Below are positions 5,143 through 10,301 of a stretch of DNA of 12,194 bases, piece after piece; positions within the stretch are counted from its first letter, which is position 1; each line of letters opens with the position of its first letter. This DNA comes from Candidatus Bathyarchaeota archaeon. Its GTDB lineage: Archaea; Thermoproteota; Bathyarchaeia; TCS64. The translations under genes were made by a program, and so were the position numbers. The notes under the pieces were generated by a model that did not search any database, was not told where the DNA came from, and saw nothing but the letters and a program-made list of their open reading frames with translations. The stretch covers positions 1 to 12,194 of the forward strand of contig DAOVEE010000037.1 in the NCBI GenBank assembly GCA_030669135.1. Reading direction: 5' to 3'.

Positions 5143-6408
5143 TCACCCTCGTCCAGTGAGGAAGCCGATGATGGTCCCCATGTGGACCTTGGCTGTGGTC
5201 GCCAGATCCTCTAGGGTGATGTGCTCGTCCACCCCGCCCATCCCGTAGACCTTGGGGCCGTACGAGACTGCCGGGACCCCCAGAAGCCTCCAGAACCGGC
5301 AGTCAGTGCCCCCGGAGGTGAAGCTCAGGTAGGGCTCTCTGCCCGTGATCTCGGCGTGGTTCGCCTAGAGTAGTCTCACGATCCTTGCCTCTGGCGGCGT
5401 GTAGGTGGACTCTGTGAGTACCGATGTGTGGCGGCCCCACTCCACCTCCATGCCCTGATCGACTCGGTGGACCTCTTCCTCTACCCTGCTCCTTATCTCC
5501 TCGGGGCTGATCCCGAGGGGCAGCCTGACGTCCACCTCCGCCTCGCACAGCGCAGGCACGATGTTGTCCTTGGCGCCGCCTCGGATCACCCCCACATTCA
5601 CGGTCACGTGCTTGAGCACGTCCGCCATCGTGGATGACTCGTGGCCGTACTGCTCCTTGTATCCCTTCATCACCTCCTCGGTGAGGCTCAGATCCTCGGC
5701 GTCCAGTGGCGCGGGCATGCCTTGAAGCGCCTCCACCCTGGGCAGCGCCCTAACCATCTTCATGATGGCGTTCTCGCCTACGTACCCGGCGAAGCTCCCG
5801 TGGGCCGCCTGGCCCCTGGCCCGCAGGATCAGAGGCACTCTGCCCTTCTCCCCAATCCTCACCGTGAGGCCTGAAGGCTCCCCGTTCAGGACCGCGTCTC
5901 CGCGGAGGCCCTCCACGTTGTCGAGGAGCCACCTGGCGCCCCATCTGCCCCCCGTCTCCTCGTCGGATGTGCCTGTGAAAGTAACCTTACCCGGTAGACT
6001 GAGCGTGCTCAGCTTGCCGAAGCAGTGGAGGAGCGACGCCAGGCCGCCCTTCATGTCGCCGCTTCCGCGGCCGTGTAGCTCGCCGCCTGAAACCTCCCCC
6101 GAGTAGGGGCTGCGGCTCCACTCCTCTCCAACGTCTCCTGGGAACTGGTCTAGGTGGCCGTTGAGTATGAGGTGGGGGCTCCCCTCCCCAATCGATGAAA
6201 CGACGTTAACCACCCCCTCCACTGGCTCGTAGGTCTCGACGGCGACTCCGAAGCTTTCAAGGTAGCCCTGGATGAACGAGGCTAGCTTAGAGGTGTCCCC
6301 CGGCGGGTTGTCGCTGGGAATCTTCACTAGGCTGGAGCAAAGCCCCACGAGGTCTGTGACGTTTGCCTCCAGATCATCGAGGACCCGGTCTCTAAGGTTT
6401 GACGACAT
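5143..6408 (-). pseudogene. M20-family metallopeptidase/deacylase (ArgE/DapE/ACY1-like) interrupted by an in-frame TAG
   Basis: The first 347 codons (ATG at 6408 to TAG at 5365-5367) encode most of a zinc hydrolase that cleaves N-acyl or peptide bonds of amino acid derivatives. Visible are the ligand block LNGHLDQFP (H85, D87), GRGSGDMKGG (D118), SDEETGGRWG (catalytic E150, ligand E151) and LNGEPSG (E177), followed by the dimerisation/lid domain from about 195. The same frame continues after the TAG for 73 sense codons to TGA at 5143-5145, reading ANHAEITGREPYLSFTSGGT, then DCRFWR, VSYGPKVYGMGGVDEHITLE and a final helix. These are expected M20 C-terminal blocks, including GGTD. The whole would be about 421 residues, the normal family length. 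The TAG is one transition from CAG (Gln) at a variable position. The last metal-ligand motif reads GGVDEH rather than the usual HxPDE. It lies 55 bp after the flavodoxin gene. Recent nonsense mutation, readthrough or sequencing error are all possible. Confidence 0.85.
5365..5367 (-). other. In-frame TAG inside the M20 peptidase gene
   Basis: On the minus strand the codons are CGG/ATC-GTG-AGA-CTA-CTC-TAG-GCG-AAC-CAC. The frame is otherwise intact on both sides: 347 codons before and 73 after. The downstream part matches the family, so this codon is internal to the ancestral gene, not its true end. Confidence 0.85.
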
Positions 6409-6463
6409 CAAGTACCAAATGTATTGTTACTGTAATAAGAAAAAGGGTTCTCAGGGAGGGATT

Positions 6464-6934
6464 CTACGAGTTGAGCTTCTTCACAAGTTTGGCGAGTCTC
6501 TCGCCCATCCTGAGGCAGACCTCGACATCGTCGTCTGGGGCTCCCATCGAGGCGGCGCCGTAATGGTTCTTGGCTGACGTGCCCTGCACAATCATGCCGT
6601 GGACCATGAGTACCTCCAGCAGCGCCATTATTGTTGTCTCGGAGCCGGTGTGGGTTCCCCCCGCGCTGCAGAAGGCGCCCCCGACCATTCCTTCCAGCTT
6701 GCCGTGGAACTTGACGGACTCGTCGATGAATGCCTTGATCTTCGCAGTTGGTAAACCATAGTAGACCGGCGAGCCCAGGATGAGGCCTTGGACCCCTAGA
6801 AGCTCGTCCACGTTTGCCTCGTCCACCTTCCTCACTACGGGCTCCACCCCGGCTCCCCTTACTCCCTCGGCGACGGCGTGAGCCATCTTCTCCGTGTTCC
6901 CCGTCCGTGAGTCAAAGACCACGAGTATCTTCAT
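6464..6934 (-). CDS. Flavodoxin / WrbA-like FMN protein
   Basis: This 156-aa protein has the FMN phosphate loop SRTGNTEKMA at residues 9-18 after a first beta strand (KILVVFD). The second FMN loop is LILGSPVYYGLP (about 51-62) and the third is GGAFCSAGGTHTGSETT (about 87-104). This is the flavodoxin-like fold of flavodoxins and WrbA-type NAD(P)H:quinone oxidoreductases, soluble one- or two-electron carriers in the cytoplasm. The ATG at 6934 is chosen because GGTGA lies 6 bp upstream and because the family starts with a strand of this kind. A GTG at 6943 abuts the preceding stop codon and is less likely. The flavin reductase-like gene ends 9 bp upstream, so the Shine-Dalgarno site overlaps its stop and the two are probably translationally coupled. 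A flavoprotein next to a flavin reductase-type protein suggests a small electron-transfer module. The electron donor and acceptor are not evident. Confidence 0.88.
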   Translation of the reverse strand: MKILVVFDSRTGNTEKMAHAVAEGVRGAGVEPVVRKVDEANVDELLGVQGLILGSPVYYGLPTAKIKAFIDESVKFHGKLEGMVGGAFCSAGGTHTGSETTIMALLEVLMVHGMIVQGTSAKNHYGAASMGAPDDDVEVCLRMGERLAKLVKKLNS

Positions 6935-6943
6935 CTCGTTCAC

Positions 6944-7477
6944 CTACGCAAGCTTATCCTCGGCGTTCTCCACCGCGTAGACGCCTTTAACCTCTCCATA
7001 GTAGATGACGTGCATGTCCTTGGTTGGGTACACCTCATCCTCTATCGCCTTCTTGAGCTGCCCCACCTTCATCTCGTTCCTGTAGGCTATCTCGCACTCG
7101 ATGTGGACCGGACACTCCTCGATGTAGGGCGCCTCCACTTTGACGCCTTTCACCGACGTCATTCCCAGCTCCTTGAACTTGTCCATGTCGCGGCCCGACT
7201 TGGTGCCGCACACCTCAAGCCACTCCGCCATATCCTTGCCGGGGAGACAGACCGTGAAGCTACCCGACTCCTCCAGGAGCTTGTGCGTGTGCCTCGATAG
7301 CCTCACCGCCACCACGAAGACGTGTTTCCTCCACATGGTCCCTAGGAAGCCCCACCCGATGGTCATGGCGTTGGGTTTACCATCCTTTCCCTCGGCTACG
7401 AGGAACAGGCCGCCGTCTCTCATGAGCCGGTTAGCCTCCACGATGTACTTGAACTCGTCAACTTTTTTTCTGTCCAA
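6944..7477 (-). CDS. Flavin reductase-like FMN-binding protein (flavoredoxin type)
   Basis: The 177-aa protein fits the flavin reductase-like (split-barrel) family. Supporting segments are LFLVAEGKDGKPNAMTIGWG (about 24-43), where the PNAMTIGWG block is typical of FMN binding, then VAVRLSRHTHKLLEESGSFT (about 57-76), the characteristic HTHKLLEE stretch, VCLPG, and HVIYYGEVKGVYA near the C-terminus. Relatives bind FMN and pass electrons between NAD(P)H, ferredoxin or rubredoxin and other flavoproteins in the cytoplasm. The start is TTG at 7477 with GGTG about 9 bp upstream; no ATG gives a full-length product, since the first internal ATG is at residue 19. Its stop TAG is part of the Shine-Dalgarno region of the flavodoxin gene. 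It heads the minus-strand cluster that also holds flavodoxin, the M20 peptidase and a hypothetical gene. Family membership is clear, the physiological partner is not. Confidence 0.87.
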   Translation of the reverse strand: MDRKKVDEFKYIVEANRLMRDGGLFLVAEGKDGKPNAMTIGWGFLGTMWRKHVFVVAVRLSRHTHKLLEESGSFTVCLPGKDMAEWLEVCGTKSGRDMDKFKELGMTSVKGVKVEAPYIEECPVHIECEIAYRNEMKVGQLKKAIEDEVYPTKDMHVIYYGEVKGVYAVENAEDKLA

Positions 7478-7510
7478 ACCAGAACACCATCAAAGAGAGA
7501 GGCTGACACC

Positions 7511-7520
7511 GTTTAATCTT
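7511..7520. promoter_or_regulatory. AT-rich box between divergent genes
   Basis: gtttaatctt is the only AT-rich box in the gap between the flavin reductase-like gene (minus) and the zinc-ribbon gene (plus). It lies 34 bp from the TTG on the minus strand and about 75 bp from the ATG on the plus strand. It could serve one direction or both. Confidence 0.3.
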
Positions 7521-7595
7521 TTCCGGGATGTACGTCGCCAATGCACGGGTAGGTCACATAACCGTAATTCGTGGCGCGTGTGAGACCAAGGCGTC

Positions 7596-7817
7596 ATGGT
7601 TCAGGTCGAGAAGCCGCATAAAACTCATGTCAGGCTCAGTCTGCTGCAGAAGATCAGGCTACTGGTCACAGGGGCCGTTCCTACGTCCCGTAGATCAAGG
7701 CCCGGATGGAGTGGGAGCCTTCAGTTCTACGCCTTCGAGTGCCCGGTACACGGCCTCGTTGAGAACTACCCGCAGGGATATGAACGGGTCCTCAGGTGCC
7801 CTTACTGCTATAAATAG
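7596..7817 (+). CDS. Small zinc-ribbon-like protein, unknown function
   Basis: The 73-aa protein begins MVQVEKPHKTHVRL, has a basic stretch with VPTSRRSRPGWSGSLQFYAF (about 28-47), then CPVHGLVENYPQGYERVLRC and PYCYK. Residues C49, H52, C68 and C71 form a CPxH...CPxC pair arrangement that would fit one zinc ion. The basic Arg-rich centre may contact nucleic acid or a membrane surface. ATG at 7596 is preceded by AAGG five bases upstream, and the gene ends at TAG. An overlapping frame over 7528-7875 has no such structure and is rejected. Small archaeal zinc-ribbon proteins of this kind are common and mostly uncharacterised. The following response regulator gene has its own promoter-like box, so the two need not be co-transcribed. 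The ordered Cys/His pattern makes a real gene likely; function is unknown. Confidence 0.65.
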   Translation: MVQVEKPHKTHVRLSLLQKIRLLVTGAVPTSRRSRPGWSGSLQFYAFECPVHGLVENYPQGYERVLRCPYCYK

Positions 7818-7863
7818 TGCACCTGAAATAGAGACCAGATATAGAAATCAGCCCCTAAAGAGT

Positions 7864-7873
7864 CTTATATTAT
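7864..7873 (+). promoter_or_regulatory. TATA-like box for the response regulator
   Basis: cttatattat lies 42-51 bp upstream of the ATG at 7915. A start of transcription about 25 bp downstream would leave a leader of about 20 nt. This supports the ATG at 7915 over the TTG at 7879. Confidence 0.5.
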
Positions 7874-7914
7874 GATAGTTGTACAGCATCCAGTGCGGAA
7901 ATCCACGTGATGAA

Positions 7915-8472
7915 ATGTCGTTTACAGAGAAAATCGACGTGCTAGACCTGCTGATAAACATTCTTAGAGAGCACGAGGAGAAACTCGATGAGCTCGTCGA
8001 GCGGCTGGAGATCGTGAGCCAGACCATCCAGAGGGACCCCGCGCTGAGGAGAAGCCTGCTCGAGTACGAGGTAGGCGCCACCGAGATAGATGAAGAGGCT
8101 GGGGTCCAGAGCATACTGGTGGTCGACGACGACAAGTCACTGGCCAACACGTTCAAGCTGGTGCTTCAGAGCGTCGGGTTCAACGTGGACACGGCGATCA
8201 CGGGCCTCCAGGCGCTCTACAAGGCTAACAGGAAGAAATACGACTTGGTCATCCTGGACATCAATCTCCCTGACATGCTTGGTGACGAGGTCGCGGAGAA
8301 GATACGTGAGAACAGCAACGACGTGAACATCATCATGATCACAGGGTACAGCAGCTTCAAGGACGAGGTCAACGAGGAGAAGCTGGGCATCAGAGAGGTG
8401 CTCATGAAGCCAATCCCGCCCGAGGATCTGGTGAAGATCACCAAGAAAGCTCTGCTTAAGCCGCAGGGATAG
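7915..8472 (+). CDS. Stand-alone response regulator receiver-domain protein with N-terminal helical region
   Basis: From the ATG at 7915 the product is 185 aa. Residues 1-60 are helical and charged (LLINILREHEEKLDELVERL and on), resembling a coiled-coil or dimerisation segment. Residues 66-182 form a complete CheY-like receiver domain: acidic pocket D71-D73 in ILVVDDDKS, phospho-acceptor D115 in VILDINLPD, switch residue T143 in IIMITGYS, and K165 in LMKPIPPED. All catalytic positions are present, so phosphorylation by a histidine kinase is expected. No DNA-binding or enzymatic output domain follows, so it probably acts by protein contact. No histidine kinase is encoded in the window. GTGATG lies just before the ATG. 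A TTG at 7879 would add 12 residues (MYSIQCGNPRDE) but falls near the predicted transcription start. It ends at TAG, 15 bp from the convergent HExxH gene. Confidence 0.9.
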   Translation: MSFTEKIDVLDLLINILREHEEKLDELVERLEIVSQTIQRDPALRRSLLEYEVGATEIDEEAGVQSILVVDDDKSLANTFKLVLQSVGFNVDTAITGLQALYKANRKKYDLVILDINLPDMLGDEVAEKIRENSNDVNIIMITGYSSFKDEVNEEKLGIREVLMKPIPPEDLVKITKKALLKPQG

Positions 8473-8487
8473 CCTAACTATTTCTCG

Positions 8488-8955
8488 TTAAATAATATAC
8501 GCGCTGTCTATTCTCTCGAAGTCGCGGACCAGCTCAAGGTCCAGCTCGGGCTCAAGCACATCGAAGTCCTCCTCAGAGAGGCTCGCCCACGGCCCCGTCA
8601 GGACTGCCTCCACCGTCGGGTGGTTCTTACCGAAGTTATCCTGGCACACCTTGTACGTGAGCTTCCGCACCCTGCGTTCATCGGTGAACCCGAGGGAGTG
8701 GAGGTACTCGTGCACCAGTATGGCGAAGACGTTGGCCTTCTGTTTCTGGCTCTTCGTGGAGCCCAGCAGCCGCCTGTTGAGCACTATGTCGTTTGTGCCG
8801 AGGGGGTGGAACGCCCCCACCCTCATGGGCAGGTTACCCAGGTACATCATGAGCCCTACGCGGTGAAGCCCCAGGCTTCTCTTAACAGCCTTCTTCACCA
8901 GGGCGAAGATGTCGCCGTAGCTCTGGGCCTGATCTAGTTCAACGGGCAGCGTCAG
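8488..8955 (-). CDS. Small HExxH putative zinc metalloprotease, apparent CTG start
   Basis: The frame contains FAILVHEYLHSLGFTDERRV, with HEYLH the zinc/catalytic HExxH motif and a Glu seven residues after the second His that could be a third ligand. No named family is recognised; it is a compact zincin-like protein of about 155 aa. The first standard start, GTG at 8898, has no Shine-Dalgarno site and would cut off a coding-like segment. The frame stays open upstream and reads TLPVELDQAQSYGDIFALVK before that GTG. A strong AGGAGG (overlapping the Nfu stop) lies 6 bp before CTG at 8955-8953, so CTG is the best-supported start. The HExxH is then at residues 82-86. The C-terminus is acidic (EEDFDVLEPELDLELV). 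It follows nfu in what looks like a two-gene operon. Its substrate is unknown; no signal peptide is seen, so cytoplasmic action is likely. Confidence 0.7.
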   Translation of the reverse strand: MTLPVELDQAQSYGDIFALVKKAVKRSLGLHRVGLMMYLGNLPMRVGAFHPLGTNDIVLNRRLLGSTKSQKQKANVFAILVHEYLHSLGFTDERRVRKLTYKVCQDNFGKNHPTVEAVLTGPWASLSEEDFDVLEPELDLELVRDFERIDSAYII

Positions 8956-8957
8956 TG

Positions 8958-8966
8958 GGTGCCTCC
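8958..8966 (-). promoter_or_regulatory. Strong Shine-Dalgarno site (AGGAGG) overlapping the Nfu stop codon
   Basis: The minus strand reads tctAGGAGGcacccaCTG. The AGGAGG begins inside the TAG stop codon of the Nfu gene and sits six bases before a CTG in the frame of the HExxH protein. This is the strongest such site in the window and decides the proposed non-standard start. Confidence 0.65.
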
Positions 8967-9187
8967 TAGACTGCTTCCACAGATTTGACTGCAGGGATCT
9001 TCTTCTTGAGGTAGTTCTCCACGCCCCACTTCAGAGTCCTCTGGCTCATGGGGCAGCCTGCGCAGGCGCCGGTTAATCTTACCTTGACTGTTCCGTCGTC
9101 CTCGACGTCTACCAGCTCCACGTCTCCTCCGTCTACCTGGAGGTGTGGCCGTACCTCTTCAAGCGCTTGTCGTACCTCTTCCTTCAA
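8966..9187 (-). CDS. NifU C-terminal-domain (Nfu-type) Fe-S cluster scaffold/carrier
   Basis: The 73-aa protein is a stand-alone NifU-like domain, the usual length of the minimal family. It shows VRPHLQVDGGDVELVDVEDD (about 12-31), then VKVRLTGACAGCPMSQRTLK with the cluster-binding CxxC at C42 and C45, and a C-terminal helix ending IPAVKSVEAV. Such proteins hold a [4Fe-4S] cluster as dimers and hand it to target enzymes in the cytoplasm. The start is TTG at 9187 (TTG-AAG-GAA-GAG), which fits the family's start and the short leader predicted by the TATA-like box at 9221-9230; the Shine-Dalgarno site is weak (GGT). Its stop overlaps the ribosome site of the HExxH gene, so the two are probably translationally coupled. 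It is divergent from thrB. Assignment is firm. Confidence 0.92.
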   Translation of the reverse strand: MKEEVRQALEEVRPHLQVDGGDVELVDVEDDGTVKVRLTGACAGCPMSQRTLKWGVENYLKKKIPAVKSVEAV

Positions 9188-9220
9188 AAGCTACCACTCT
9201 CAAGACAGAACATTTTGATA

Positions 9221-9230
9221 CTATTTAAAC
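9221..9230 (-). promoter_or_regulatory. TATA-like box for the Nfu - HExxH gene pair
   Basis: On the minus strand this reads GTTTAAATAG, 34-43 bp before the TTG start, so the leader would be about 10-15 nt. It is the clearest AT-rich box on this strand between the divergent Nfu and thrB genes. Confidence 0.5.
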
Positions 9231-9332
9231 GTTGACCGCAACAAGTTTTCCCCACGTATTTCAGGATCATGGCCACGAATTCACCTTGTGTGTAGACTCG
9301 CCCTCTATCTCATTGGTTTTCTATACGAAACC

Positions 9333-9353
9333 GTTATATTGCCACGCTTATAT
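9333..9353 (+). promoter_or_regulatory. Two overlapping TATA-like boxes upstream of thrB
   Basis: gttatatt (9333-9340) and cttatat (9347-9353) lie 45-52 and 32-38 bp before the GTG start. The first would give a leader of about 20 nt containing Shine-Dalgarno-like GGTGA sites; the second would give an almost leaderless mRNA. Confidence 0.45.
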
Positions 9354-9384
9354 GGAAAGGAAGTCAAGGTGAACAGGGTGACAG

Positions 9385-10299
9385 GTGACTGTAAAACAGG
9401 TTCGTGTTTACTCGCCTGGCGCCATAGCTAACCTCGGCCCTGGTTTTGACGTAATCGGTGTAGCCCTCGACAGTTTAGGCGACATCGTGCGGCTAGAGAA
9501 GATCGATGAACCAGAGGTCAGGTTATCTGTGAAAGGAGTCGGCGCAGACAAGATACCTGTGGATCCAGAGATTAACAGCTCGGGGGCGGTGCTCCAGCTG
9601 GTTAAAGAAAAATACGACGTTTCCCACGGCTTCAAAGCCGAGATCAGGAAGGGTGTCCCCCCTGGGAAAGGGATGGGCTCATCCGGGGCCTCGGCTTCAG
9701 CCACGGCGATAGCCGTCGACCACATGCTCGGTCTGGGTCTCAACACAAAAGAGCTGATCGGGCTCGCCGCCCACGGGGAAGGCGCAGTTGCGGGCGCCCC
9801 CCACGCCGACAACGTTGCGGCGTCCATCCTCGGTGGCTACGTGCTTGTAGGGGAGGACTACGATGTGGTTAGGCTCGACGCCCCTAACGTCGGGATGGTC
9901 GTGGTGGCGCCTGATATCAACATCGAGAACAAGACTCGTACAGCCCGGGAGCTTCTCCCGGAGATGGTGGCCCTCAAGGACGCTGTGAAGAACATAGGGT
10001 ACGCGACCCGGATGACCGCTGGGGTGGCCCTCGGCGACCCCGTTCTGTTTGGGAGGAGCATCTGTGACAACCTCGTGGAGCCTCACCGCGCCGCCATGAT
10101 ACCTAACTTCTGGGAGGTGAAGCAGGCGGCTCTGGACGCGGGGGCCTACGGGTGCAGCATCTCAGGCGGCGGGCCCTCGGTGTTCGCGGTCGGGGAGCTG
10201 GTCGGCGAGATCGCTAAGGCTATGGTCGAGGCGTTCAGCTCAATCGAGACCAAGGTGTACCACACAACGCCGAGTAACCGAGGCGCGAGAGTGATCTAG
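9385..10299 (+). CDS. thrB: Homoserine kinase
   Basis: This 304-aa GHMP kinase phosphorylates L-homoserine with ATP to O-phosphohomoserine, the substrate of the threonine synthase encoded next. Motif 1 is YSPGAIANLGPGFDVIGVAL (about 9-28). The ATP-binding motif 2 is VPPGKGMGSSGASASATAIA (about 89-108). Motif 3 is CSISGGGPSVFAV (about 258-270). All three are complete and the length is normal for the family. GTG at 9385 is the only start that keeps motif 1 and lies behind GGGTGA; the leader carries three GGTGA-like copies in a row (9368-9389). The stop TAG is followed after two bases by the TTG start of thrC, a tight two-gene operon that keeps both enzymes in proportion. Very secure. Confidence 0.97.
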   Translation: MTVKQVRVYSPGAIANLGPGFDVIGVALDSLGDIVRLEKIDEPEVRLSVKGVGADKIPVDPEINSSGAVLQLVKEKYDVSHGFKAEIRKGVPPGKGMGSSGASASATAIAVDHMLGLGLNTKELIGLAAHGEGAVAGAPHADNVAASILGGYVLVGEDYDVVRLDAPNVGMVVVAPDINIENKTRTARELLPEMVALKDAVKNIGYATRMTAGVALGDPVLFGRSICDNLVEPHRAAMIPNFWEVKQAALDAGAYGCSISGGGPSVFAVGELVGEIAKAMVEAFSSIETKVYHTTPSNRGARVI

Positions 10300-10301
10300 G
10301 C

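Noticed and set aside
5365..5367. Pyrrolysine as the meaning of the internal TAG
   Set aside because: TAG is the usual stop in this window, no pyl gene is present here, and M20 peptidases are not known pyrrolysine proteins. It is kept only as a test to run.
7528..7875. Plus-strand 115-codon frame overlapping the zinc-ribbon gene
   Set aside because: The alternative frame at 7596-7817 has ordered Cys/His pairs and a ribosome site; this one has low-complexity Ser/Arg sequence.
7907..7952. Box C-like GTGATGA followed by CTGA, a possible C/D guide RNA
   Set aside because: It spans the start of the response regulator gene, lacks a clear C'/D' pair and terminal stem, and such short boxes arise by chance.
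9408..9827. Minus-strand 139-codon open frame opposite thrB
   Set aside because: It lies wholly within thrB, and its Ser/Pro/Ala-rich composition is typical of a shadow frame.
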